The translations under genes were made by a program, and so were the position numbers. Below are positions 9,187 to 16,251 of a stretch of DNA of 25,399 nt, in pieces. How positions within the stretch are numbered: position 1 is the first letter of the stretch; each line of letters opens with the position of its first letter. Under the pieces are notes generated by a model. That model was given only the letters and a program-made list of their open reading frames with translations. It searched no databases and was not told the origin of the DNA. Origin of the DNA: UBA5760 sp964649385 (lineage in GTDB: Bacteria > Chloroflexota > Dehalococcoidia > Dehalococcoidales > UBA5760); contig CAZYRA010000008.1 in assembly GCA_964649385.1 (NCBI GenBank), positions 1-25,399 on the forward strand. Direction: 5' to 3'.

Positions 9187-10101
9187 ATGATTTTGGATGT
9201 TGCGGGTAGCTTGCTGTCCGTATCCTTCTATGAGGGGTTAGTATTCGGACTGCTTGCCGTAGGCGTTTATTTAACCTTTCGTGTTCTTTCCTTCCCTGAT
9301 CTTAGTGTAGATGGCACCTTCCCTCTGGGGGGTGCCATCGCTGCTGTGCTTATTGCTGGCGGTGCTAACCCTTTCCTGTCGACACTGGCTGCCTTTGGTA
9401 GCGGCCTATGTGCCGGGCTGATAACCGGGTTACTCAATACCAAGCTCAGGATAAGTGCCCTGCTCTCCGGTATCCTGATGATGGTGGCGCTTTATTCGGT
9501 AAACTTGAGGATTATGGGCGGGGGTAATGTACCGCTGCTCCGTGATATCACCAGCTTTGACCTGGTAGCGCAGATTCTGGGCGTTCGGGGTGGTATGGCC
9601 TTGTCCATCGCCTTCGTGCTACTGGTGGTTGCTATTTTTGTCGCCGGGCTGAACTGGTTTTTGCGCACTGAGATAGGGCTAGCGCTGCGGGCCACCGGCG
9701 ATAACGAGCAGATGGTGCGCGGTCTGGGCGTCTCTACTGATAGAAATGTGCTAATGGGCTGCGCTATTTCTAACGGACTGGTTGCTCTCGCCGGCGCCCT
9801 GGTTGCTCAGAACCAGGGCTTTTCTGATGTGGGGATGGGGATTGGTATGATTGTAATGGGGCTGGCTTCGGTGATAATTGGTGAGGGGGTATTCCGCCCT
9901 CGAGGAATTACCGCAATTCTACTGGCCTGCCTAGGAGGCACCTTCCTCTACCGCTTATTTATCAACATCGCTCTCAGGCTGGGTATGGCCCCAGGCGATT
10001 TAAAACTGATTACGGCAGTTTTGGTTATCATTGTCCTGGCAGTCCCCTTTATTCGGAAAAAAATACGTGGCGAGTGGGTGCCACCGGCGGCGAGAATGTG
10101 A
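9187..10101 (+). CDS. ABC transporter permease (BPD_transp_2 type)
   Basis: An integral membrane subunit of 304 residues with about eight hydrophobic segments. It shows the LSFPDLSVDGTFPLGGA region near the N-terminus and the ALRATGDNEQMVRGLG loop typical of COG4120/PF02653 permeases, the usual partners of PF04392 receptors. The start is ambiguous. ATG 9187 abuts the GAGGAG Shine-Dalgarno (9181-9186) with zero spacing, so TTG 9193, six bases away, is mechanically better and would shorten the protein by two residues. The stop is followed 10 bases later by the ATPase start. Confidence 0.9.
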   Translation: MILDVAGSLLSVSFYEGLVFGLLAVGVYLTFRVLSFPDLSVDGTFPLGGAIAAVLIAGGANPFLSTLAAFGSGLCAGLITGLLNTKLRISALLSGILMMVALYSVNLRIMGGGNVPLLRDITSFDLVAQILGVRGGMALSIAFVLLVVAIFVAGLNWFLRTEIGLALRATGDNEQMVRGLGVSTDRNVLMGCAISNGLVALAGALVAQNQGFSDVGMGIGMIVMGLASVIIGEGVFRPRGITAILLACLGGTFLYRLFINIALRLGMAPGDLKLITAVLVIIVLAVPFIRKKIRGEWVPPAARM

Positions 10102-10111
10102 GGAGAGGGTA

Positions 10112-10945
10112 GTGAAAGCTATTGAAGCTAGAAAGCATGGCATACTCCAACTTAGAGGGGTAAGGAAGGTGTTCGCCCGGGGTACCATCGATGAAGTTAA
10201 GGCTCTGGACGGCATTGACCTGGAGGTATATGAACGGGACTTCATTACCATTATCGGTAGCAACGGGGCGGGGAAGTCTACGCTGCTTAACATTGTCGCT
10301 GGCGTTTACCCACCGGAGAGGGGTGGCCGGGTTGTTATCAGCGGTGATAATGTTACCAATCTGAAGGAGTATAAGCGGGCTGCCTATGTCGGCCGGGTGT
10401 GGCAGCAGCCGGAGGCAGGAACGGCGCGTAACCTCAGTATTGAGGAGAACCTTTCCCTGGCCCTACTGCGGGGCCAGCCGAGAGGGCTACAGTCGGCTAT
10501 TAGCAGGAAGCGAAGGCAGTTATTCCGTGAAGCACTGGCTGTGCTCGGGCTTGGCTTGGAGGACAGGCTGAACACCCCGGTGGGCACTCTTTCCGGTGGA
10601 CAGAGGCAGGCTTTAGCCCTGGTTATGGCTACCATAAGCAGGCCTACTATCCTGTTACTCGATGAGCACATCGCTACTCTGGATCCGAAAACAGCCCAGA
10701 CGGTGCTCCAGCTAAGTGATATGCTTATTGAGCGGGAAAAGATGACCGCAATAATGGTTACCCACAATATGGAGATTGCCCTAAATTATGGCAATAGACT
10801 GATTATGATGCACAAGGGCAGTATCATCGTGGATATCGGTGAGGCAGACAAGAAGACGCTTAATGTCAGTGACCTGGTGACCGCCTTCGGACGGGCGGCC
10901 GGGGAGCAGTTCAACGATGATGTTATCCTCTTGAGTGACAACTGA
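10112..10945 (+). CDS. ABC transporter ATP-binding protein
   Basis: Cytoplasmic ATPase of the importer, 277 residues. It has Walker A GSNGAGKST, signature LSGGQRQAL, Walker B ILLLDEH with catalytic Glu, and an H-loop MVTHN. The D-loop region reads DEHIATLDP instead of the common DEPTAALD; a DEH variant is usual for this COG1101-type branch. I choose GTG 10112 because AGGAG (10101-10105) lies six bases before it, and because any longer reading would overlap the permease gene for about 70 bases. It would energise the permease at 9187 to import the unknown ligand bound by the lipoprotein. Confidence 0.93.
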   Translation: MKAIEARKHGILQLRGVRKVFARGTIDEVKALDGIDLEVYERDFITIIGSNGAGKSTLLNIVAGVYPPERGGRVVISGDNVTNLKEYKRAAYVGRVWQQPEAGTARNLSIEENLSLALLRGQPRGLQSAISRKRRQLFREALAVLGLGLEDRLNTPVGTLSGGQRQALALVMATISRPTILLLDEHIATLDPKTAQTVLQLSDMLIEREKMTAIMVTHNMEIALNYGNRLIMMHKGSIIVDIGEADKKTLNVSDLVTAFGRAAGEQFNDDVILLSDN

Positions 10946-10957
10946 GACAGCCAGTGC

Positions 10958-10978
10958 CCGCTCCTTAGCTGAGGGCGG
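10958..10978. terminator. Hairpin between convergent genes
   Basis: CCGC and GCGG form the outer stem and CCT/AGG the inner stem, with one bulged T and a TAGCTG loop, in the 43-base gap between the convergent ATPase and HAD genes. It could terminate both transcripts; flanking T-runs are weak. Confidence 0.4.
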
Positions 10979-10988
10979 TTCTCTACGG

Positions 10989-11459
10989 CTATCCCCGAAG
11001 GGTGGCCACTAGCCTATCGGTGTTAAGCAGCAGCTCGAGGGCGGCGTTGATGTCAGGGATCACTACGTCGGAACTCGTTATGGCGGTAGCGGATGCTCCT
11101 TCCCTGCCCAGAACGCAGATGCCGATTGTAGCCCCCCTCAGCATGGCGGCGTCATTGACGCCATTGCCAATGCAGATGGTCTTGTCCCGGCCCAGTTTCT
11201 CCACCAAGTCCAGCTTTTGAGTAGCCCCCTCCCCTTTTTCCACCAGGTATATTTTAGCCTTCAGCTTCTCTTTTAAGCCCGAAGCGCTGCCAAATGTATC
11301 TGCAGAAATGATGAACAGCTTTAGGAGTTTACTAAGCCTCTGCAGCCTCTCCTCTACCCCTTCAATAAGCTCGCCATCCAGGGTAATGGTGCCATTTAGG
11401 TCCAGAACCAGATGGCTTAACTTGCAGTTTTCTCTACCGGGGATAGCTATCTCTATCAA
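10989..11459 (-). CDS. HAD-superfamily protein, soluble P-type ATPase-like
   Basis: A 156-residue HAD-fold protein. Motif I is DLNGT (Asp20, Asn22), where ordinary phosphatases have DxDGT. The late motif GNGVNDAAML (98-107) matches the metal-binding loop of P-type ATPases and Cof-like HADs. Loss of the second Asp, the usual general acid, fits the COG4087 soluble P-type ATPase-like group, whose physiological substrate is unknown. It starts at TTG 11459, with a GGGGT Shine-Dalgarno four bases upstream, and lies seven bases after selD. It is therefore the last gene of the holA-selD unit, though nothing in the sequence ties it to selenium. Confidence 0.8.
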   Translation of the reverse strand: MIEIAIPGRENCKLSHLVLDLNGTITLDGELIEGVEERLQRLSKLLKLFIISADTFGSASGLKEKLKAKIYLVEKGEGATQKLDLVEKLGRDKTICIGNGVNDAAMLRGATIGICVLGREGASATAITSSDVVIPDINAALELLLNTDRLVATLRG

Positions 11460-11466
11460 TTTACCC

Positions 11467-12516
11467 CTATCTTACAACAATCTTACCCTTTGGCTCGGTG
11501 ACCACCTCACCGATGATGGCTGCCTCGGTTGCCCCCCCGCTATGTAACCTCTGGAGCAGTCTTTCGGCTCGCGTGGGTGGTATTGAGATGAGCAATCCCC
11601 CCGAGGTCTGGGCATCGAAGAGGATGAGCAATAAATCGTCCGGGATGTCTCCCGCTAACTCTACCATATGGGAACGGAACTCTTTATTGCGATATGTCCC
11701 GCCCGGGACCAGACCCATTATGGCAAACTCCCTTGCCTCAGGGAAGAGCGGTACCGCCGTGGAGTAGAACACCATGCCAACATTGGCACCTTCAATCATC
11801 TCACAGGCGTGGCCCAGCAGACCGAAGCCGGTAACGTCAGTACAGGCATTAACCCCGGCTTCTATCATCAGCTCTGAGGCCGTCCTGTTAAGGTTGGACA
11901 TACACCGTACTGTTCTGTCAATTACTTCTTTACTGGCTGCGCCACCCTTTGCGGCGGTATTTATTATGCCGGTGCCCAGCGGCTTGGTCAGGATGAGCTT
12001 GTCGCCCGCTCTGGCCCCGCTGTTGAGGACTACCCTGGCCGGGTGGATGGTGCCGGTAACGGAAAGCCCGTACTTCAGTTCCTGGTCATCGACACTGTGC
12101 CCGCCGACCAGGACTACCCCGGCTTCCCGTATTTTGTCCAGTCCTCCGGCTAAGATTTGCTTTAGAACCGAGATATCCATTGTCTTTACCGGAAAACAGA
12201 CAATATTCATTGCAGTCAGCGGTCTGCCGCCCATAGCGTAGACATCGCTTAAGGCGTTAGCGGCGGCGATCTGACCGAAGGTATAGGGGTCATCAACAAT
12301 AGGTGTGAAGAAGTCGAGGGTCTGTACTATTGCCAGCTCATCGTTCAGCTTATAGACGCCAGCATCCTCAGCTCTTTCCACACCCGTAATTAAGTTCGGG
12401 TCGGTAATGAGAGGTAAGTCACACAATGCTTTAGCTAGGTCTCCCGGACCTATCTTGCAAGCTCAGCCGGCACCACGAACGGTCTCGGTGAGGCGTAGCC
12501 TCTCCGCATCACTCAT
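11467..12516 (-). CDS. selD: Selenide, water dikinase (selenophosphate synthetase), selenoprotein
   Basis: SelD makes selenophosphate from selenide and ATP, the selenium donor for selenocysteyl-tRNA. The gene must be read through an in-frame TGA at 12465-12463. From ATG 12516 the protein is 349 residues, the normal SelD length, and the N-terminus reads GAGUACKIGPGDLAKAL. Sec18, Cys20 and Lys21 align with E. coli Cys17, Cys19 and Lys20, the catalytic region. Downstream, EDAGVY, QTLDFFTPIVDDPYTFG and ANALSDVYAMGG are SelD hallmarks. Starting instead at TTG 12426 would delete the active site. A SECIS-like hairpin follows the TGA. The Shine-Dalgarno is a G-rich GGGGGTGAG. The 5' end overlaps the small ORF upstream by eight bases. 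Confidence 0.93.
12428..12465 (-). promoter_or_regulatory. Selenocysteine codon with SECIS-like hairpin in selD
   Basis: Counting from the T of TGA as 1 on the minus strand, TAGGTC (14-19) pairs perfectly with GACCTA (25-30) around loop CGGGA (20-24). GCTT (4-7) pairs with AAGC (35-38) as an outer stem. Apical loop distance from the UGA matches bacterial SECIS elements recognised by SelB; the loop has GGG rather than the GU of E. coli fdhF. Confidence 0.75.
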
Positions 12517-12742
12517 TCTGCTCACCCCCGTTATTTCTTCCCAGGTGGATGGAGCACAAGACGGTACCCGTCTGAGGCATCTCCTCCTCAGTATAGCAGA
12601 CCCCGCTCCATTGACAAAGGTGCTCTTTGAATGCAGTCAGAAACTGGCCAATGATTTGCCTGACCTCGGTGGTCGGAGTAGCCTGGGCAAACCTTCCCGT
12701 CCTACGGTTTGCTCGGGCGGCGATTATAGAGGCTATCGGCAT
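12509..12742 (-). CDS. Small hypothetical protein between holA and selD
   Basis: A 77-residue ORF that I do not recognise. Its ATG (12742) overlaps the holA stop region by ten bases and its end overlaps the selD start by eight, which is the spacing expected of a translationally coupled operon gene. It fills a 216-base gap that is otherwise empty. The N-terminus is basic (ARANRRTGR), the middle predicts a helix (VRQIIGQFLTAFKEHL), and three cysteines follow (CQWSGVC, VLC). No signal peptide or membrane segment is seen. The Shine-Dalgarno is poor, so it may be a spurious ORF. Confidence 0.45.
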   Translation of the reverse strand: MPIASIIAARANRRTGRFAQATPTTEVRQIIGQFLTAFKEHLCQWSGVCYTEEEMPQTGTVLCSIHLGRNNGGEQNE

Positions 12743-13767
12743 AGCTCAGCAACCAGGATATTCAGGGCCAGCTCGCCCTGATATTTCCCGGTCTTAATGG
12801 CAAGGTCGGTCTCCAAAAGCCGGTGGTATACCCCCTTAATCCGCTCCAGGGGATAGCGGTTGGCCTGTTCCAGTGTCTTGCGGAAGGCGAATTCATTAAA
12901 TAGCCCCAGCTTAGTCTGAATTTCCCTCTCCGCTTTACCCTGCTTTTTCAGCCCCTTTACCCGGGCTATCATACGGAACTGTCGTGATAGCATAAACAGG
13001 AGGTGAACCGGCGCCGCACCGTTTTCCAGCAACTGCTCAAGTAATTTTTCGGCTAGCCCAGCCTTAAATTCAATGACAGCATCAACCATAGCAAAAACAC
13101 TGGCCTCCTGGGCATAGCTTACCACCCTGCTGACATCACCTTCCTCAATGGAGCGGCTTGAGGTAAACAGGGTAAGCTTTCTTATCTCATTTTGCATAAC
13201 CCAGAGGTTGCCACCGATGAGCCTAGCCAGCAGATCTATCGCCGGTGGGGATATCTTCCCGCCTTCCTGGCTCACTTGTTCCTTAATCCATTGTCTGAGC
13301 CCGACACCCTTGAGCGGGGTAAAGGTCTTTACCTCTGCCCCTGCCGAGAGTTCCTTAAAGAGAGGGCTTTTGCTTCGCTCTTTATCATCTATTACGTCTA
13401 CCAGTACCAGTATTGTGCTGGCGGGTATGTTACTGAAACAGCTCAGCAGCAATCCATGTTCGTCTTGCTGGTTGACTGACGATGCGAGCTTTTTCTGCCG
13501 GCCCGATTTACCTTTGGGGATAAAGCGCTCCAGCAGCCCCTTGATAATGACCAGTCGTCTTTCCGCTAAAAAGGGTGTCGTCTCAGCAACGTTCCTTAGC
13601 TGCTCTGGAGTTATCTGTTGACCGTTAAGTATCGTGGTATTAGCTGCTAGGAGTGACTGATCGCCGATGTTCCTCTTTATCTCCTCTAGCGACTCGTTTA
13701 AGGAGAAATCGTCCCGACCAGATAATATGTACAGCAAGTCATCTTCCTTTTCGAGGTTCCTGCTCAT
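12733..13767 (-). CDS. holA: DNA polymerase III subunit delta
   Basis: The clamp-loader delta subunit opens the beta sliding clamp during replication. The 344-residue protein has the family layout. An N-terminal AAA+-like domain starts with LLYILSGRDDFSLNESLEEIK and contains ETTPFLAERRLVIIKG. The middle is KGVGLRQWIKEQVSQEGGKISPPAIDLLARLIGGNLWVMQNEIRKL in short blocks, and the C-terminal helical domain includes LLFMLSRQFRMIARVK and LLETDLAIKTGK. As is normal for delta, there is no Walker A. ATG 13767 begins 59 bases from the divergent GTPase gene. It is the first gene of the minus-strand unit leading into selD. Confidence 0.92.
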   Translation of the reverse strand: MSRNLEKEDDLLYILSGRDDFSLNESLEEIKRNIGDQSLLAANTTILNGQQITPEQLRNVAETTPFLAERRLVIIKGLLERFIPKGKSGRQKKLASSVNQQDEHGLLLSCFSNIPASTILVLVDVIDDKERSKSPLFKELSAGAEVKTFTPLKGVGLRQWIKEQVSQEGGKISPPAIDLLARLIGGNLWVMQNEIRKLTLFTSSRSIEEGDVSRVVSYAQEASVFAMVDAVIEFKAGLAEKLLEQLLENGAAPVHLLFMLSRQFRMIARVKGLKKQGKAEREIQTKLGLFNEFAFRKTLEQANRYPLERIKGVYHRLLETDLAIKTGKYQGELALNILVAELCR

Positions 13768-13826
13768 TTTATCACACCTGGCGGTAAAATTATTGAAGAA
13801 TCGCAGGGGAAGGATTAAAATAAGAT

Positions 13827-14933
13827 ATGAGTGTTGATATCGGCATCATCGGGCTTTCTAAGAGCGGCCGGACGACTGTTTTCAATGCCTTGACTCGGGG
13901 TAAGGTTACTACCGGAAGCTACACCCTAGAAGCTAAGTCTCCCCATATCGGAGTAGCCAAGGTCCCCGATCCCCGCTTAAAGGTCTTGTCCGAAATGTTC
14001 CATCCAAAGAAGGTGGTTCCTGCCGAAGCAAGGTATGTTGATATCGGGGCTTCCGTCAAGGACCTGGCTAAGGACAAGGGTATCGGTGGTGAGCTCCTGA
14101 ATCAGCTCGGTAATGTCTCCACCTTGTTTCACGTCGTGCGCTCATTTAGCGATGAAAGTATCCCCCATATCGAAGGCAGCCTGGATGTCGAGCGGGATAT
14201 TGCCACCATGGACCTAGAGCTCGCCTTCTCCGACCTGGTTATTATTGAGCGGAGGTTGAAGAGAATTGAGGAGTCCTTGAGAGGGGCTAAGTCAACCGAG
14301 CGCCAGGGTCTGCTCCGGGAGCAGGAGTTACTGAGCAAGATTAATGCCAGCCTGGAAAAGGGTGTGCCCATCAGGGAACTGAACCTGACTGCCGAAGAAG
14401 GTAAAACTACTGCCAACTACCAGTTTCTTACCGCAAAGCCTCTACTAATCGTGGTCAATATTGGGGAAGAGCAGCTACCTCAAGCAGCCTCTCTGGAAAA
14501 TGAACTACGTGCACGCTACTCGAGCACTAACTGCAATACTATTACCCTTTGCGGTGAGCTGGAGATGGAGTTGGCCCAATTGGAGGATGATGCGGCAGAA
14601 GAACTCCGCGCTGGGTTCGGCATCGCCGAGTCTGGGCTGGAGCGCACTATCAGACTATCCTACGAGCTACTCGGGCTGGTATCCTTTCTTACAGTGGGCT
14701 CAGACGAAGTCAGGGCCTGGCCGGTTAAGTATGGCGCCAGCGCTCTTAAGGCGGCCGGTAAAATCCACTCCGATATAGAAAGAGGCTTCATTCGCGCCGA
14801 GGTAATCAGCTACGAGGAAATGATAAAGTGCGGCAGCCTGGCTGAGGCTCGTAAAAAGGGTCTGCTCCATCTGGAGGGCAAGGACTATGCCGTCCAGGAT
14901 GGTGATATAATTAACTTTTTGTTTAATGTGTGA
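13827..14933 (+). CDS. YchF/OLA1-like GTPase with TGS domain, altered P-loop
   Basis: A 368-residue member of the YchF (Obg-related) family of ribosome-associated NTPases. It has an N-terminal G domain, a predicted coiled coil at about 130-180 containing ERRLKRIEESL, a VNIGEE block where YchF proteins have NMEE-like specificity residues, and a C-terminal TGS domain ending in KDYAVQDGDIINFLFNV. The P-loop reads GLSKSGRTT (9-17), so the invariant lysine is Arg15 (codon CGG). This should weaken or change nucleotide binding. The gene may therefore be a divergent paralog rather than the housekeeping copy. It starts at ATG 13827 after GGGGAAGGA. Confidence 0.88.
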   Translation: MSVDIGIIGLSKSGRTTVFNALTRGKVTTGSYTLEAKSPHIGVAKVPDPRLKVLSEMFHPKKVVPAEARYVDIGASVKDLAKDKGIGGELLNQLGNVSTLFHVVRSFSDESIPHIEGSLDVERDIATMDLELAFSDLVIIERRLKRIEESLRGAKSTERQGLLREQELLSKINASLEKGVPIRELNLTAEEGKTTANYQFLTAKPLLIVVNIGEEQLPQAASLENELRARYSSTNCNTITLCGELEMELAQLEDDAAEELRAGFGIAESGLERTIRLSYELLGLVSFLTVGSDEVRAWPVKYGASALKAAGKIHSDIERGFIRAEVISYEEMIKCGSLAEARKKGLLHLEGKDYAVQDGDIINFLFNV

Positions 14934-14950
14934 GGTCTCCGGGAGAATTA

Positions 14951-14980
14951 TTGACAACCTCAGGGACAAAATGATAAGCT
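14951..14980 (+). promoter_or_regulatory. Candidate promoter for the hydrogenase operon
   Basis: Perfect TTGACA (14951-14956) and, after 18 bases, TAAGCT (14975-14980) preceded by TG at 14972-14973. It lies 17 bases after the GTPase stop. The weak -10 is the main doubt. Confidence 0.45.
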
Positions 14981-14998
14981 ACTCTCGATATTCATAGG

Positions 14999-15033
14999 TT
15001 TTGGATAAAATCGCTATTGGGGTTTGTCCAAAA
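14999..15033 (+). repeat. Inverted repeat in the hydrogenase leader
   Basis: TTTTGGATAAA (14999-15009) and TTTGTCCAAAA (15023-15033) pair over 11 positions with a single G-T wobble, around a 13-base loop. It begins about 10 bases after the predicted transcription start. It could be an RNA hairpin, an operator, or the end of a lost mobile element. Confidence 0.6.
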
Positions 15034-15163
15034 TCATTATAGAAGATTAGTAGTTCTTGTCTACCCCCTTTCCTACGGATACGGGGAGTCTCGTACCAAG
15101 TAGCTGTCTTAATTAGCGGCGGATGGGCGTGATTGATTATAGATGCTATTCTAAGTAAAAATA

Positions 15164-15202
15164 ATTGCCGGGCCAAAGAGGGTTGCTCTTTGTGCCGGTA
15201 AT
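15164..15202 (+). terminator. Strong hairpin followed by T-rich tail before the hydrogenase genes
   Basis: Two 17-base arms (15164-15180 and 15186-15202) contain CCGG/CCGG and CAAAGAG/CTCTTTG pairing with a two-base internal mismatch, around loop GGTTG. They are followed by TTTTGTTTG. The shape is that of an intrinsic terminator. Located 60 bases before the hydrogenase start and downstream of the only promoter candidate, it may act as an attenuator. Confidence 0.55.
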
Positions 15203-15261
15203 TTTGTTTGTTTAGAAATGACTGACTGTTTCACAATCCTTGATTGATTAAGGAGGTAAGA

Positions 15262-16251
15262 ATGGCTAAACCGAAGGTTGCGTTTTATTGGTGTGCTTCG
15301 TGTGGTGGCTGTGAAGAGACGGTGGTTGACCTCAATGAGGACATTCTTAAGGTGGTAGATGCGGTGGATATTGTCTTGTGGCCGGTGGCGCTGGACTTCA
15401 AGAAGAAGGACATCGAGGCCATGAAAGACGGCGAGATCGCGGTGAGTTTCATAAACGGCGCGGTAAGGCTTGAGGATCAGGAGGAAATGGTAAAGCTCCT
15501 GAGACGGAAATCAGGTCTGGTGGTCGCTTTCGGTGCCTGTGCCCACCTGGGGGGAATACCCGGACTGGGCAACTTCTGTACCCGGGAGACAATCTTCCAG
15601 TGGGCCTATCACGATTCCCCAAGCGTTATCAATCCAGAGAAGATTACCCCCCAGAAGAAAACTATTGAAGACGGTAGAGAACTCACCCTGCCCGAGTTCT
15701 ATGATACGGTTAATGCTCTAGACCAGGTGATTCCGGTTGATTACTACCTTCCTGGTTGTCCTCCGCCGCCTGACCTGGTGATGAATGCGATAAATGCGAT
15801 ACTTACTGGTCAGTTACCGGAGAAAGGGGCTGTGCTTGCCCCCAACATCGCCCTCTGTGATACCTGCCCCAGGAAGGACTCAAAACCGGATAGAATTGCA
15901 ATAGAAGACATTAAAAGACCATGGGAGATCAAGATTGACCCCGAGAAGTGCTTCCTGGTACAGGGGTTATTTTGCTATGGTCCGGCGACCCGTACCGGCT
16001 GTGGCGAGACCTGTATTAAGGCTAATATGCCATGCCGGGGCTGTTTTGGTCCTGTCGATGGTGTGGTTGACCAGGGAGCTAAAGCCCTCGCTATGTTTAC
16101 CTCTATCTTGGGGGTTGAGGAAGAAGCTAAGATGTCGGATGAGGATACCCAGAAACTAATTGACAGGTTTGCCGACCCGGCCGGCACGTTCTACAGATTT
16201 AGTCTACCTACTTCACTCCTGAGGAGAAAGAGGGTAGGAGGAGCAAAATGA
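15262..16251 (+). CDS. [NiFe] hydrogenase small subunit, FrhG/MvhG type (group 3)
   Basis: The electron-transferring subunit of a cytoplasmic [NiFe] hydrogenase, 329 residues. The proximal cluster CxxC is in WCASCGGCEE (Cys14, Cys17), with later ligands in FGACAHLGG and PGCPPPPD. The C-terminal part has CDTCPRK and a cysteine-rich GLFCYGPATRTGCGETC...MPCRGCFGP block shared with MvhG/FrhG (COG1941), which binds further [4Fe-4S] clusters. There is no Tat signal, so the enzyme is cytoplasmic. ATG 15262 sits five bases after AGGAGG; a TTG start at 15244 would place the Shine-Dalgarno inside the gene. The 3' end overlaps the large-subunit ATG by four bases. Confidence 0.92.
   Translation: MAKPKVAFYWCASCGGCEETVVDLNEDILKVVDAVDIVLWPVALDFKKKDIEAMKDGEIAVSFINGAVRLEDQEEMVKLLRRKSGLVVAFGACAHLGGIPGLGNFCTRETIFQWAYHDSPSVINPEKITPQKKTIEDGRELTLPEFYDTVNALDQVIPVDYYLPGCPPPPDLVMNAINAILTGQLPEKGAVLAPNIALCDTCPRKDSKPDRIAIEDIKRPWEIKIDPEKCFLVQGLFCYGPATRTGCGETCIKANMPCRGCFGPVDGVVDQGAKALAMFTSILGVEEEAKMSDEDTQKLIDRFADPAGTFYRFSLPTSLLRRKRVGGAK

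Larger units (their letters stand above)
14934..15261 (+). other. Gene-free leader upstream of the hydrogenase operon
   Basis: This 328-base AT-richer stretch has no convincing gene. It holds a promoter candidate (14951-14980), an inverted repeat (14999-15033), a small TACG/CGTA hairpin near 15080-15096, and a strong hairpin (15164-15202) just before the hydrogenase Shine-Dalgarno AAGGAGGT (15250-15257). A 65-residue minus-strand ORF at 14979-15176 has no recognisable motif. The layout is compatible with a regulated 5' untranslated leader of about 270 bases, but no known riboswitch class was recognised. Confidence 0.6.

Noticed and set aside
10031..10111. N-terminal extension of the ABC ATPase
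   Set aside because: It would overlap the permease gene for about 70 bases; GTG 10112 has a properly spaced Shine-Dalgarno and gives a normal ATPase N-terminus.
11774..12241. 155-residue plus-strand ORF inside selD
   Set aside because: Antisense shadow of selD, rich in Ser/Pro/Ala with no domain.
11467..12426. SelD as a 319-residue protein starting at TTG 12426
   Set aside because: This lacks the catalytic N-terminus. The in-frame extension through TGA restores a full SelD with the active-site motif and an ATG start.
13148..13621. 157-residue plus-strand ORF inside holA
   Set aside because: Antisense shadow of holA, Ser-rich and without a domain.
14979..15176. 65-residue minus-strand ORF in the hydrogenase leader
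   Set aside because: It has no recognisable motif, no good ribosome-binding site, and overlaps the candidate promoter end and hairpin; more likely non-coding.
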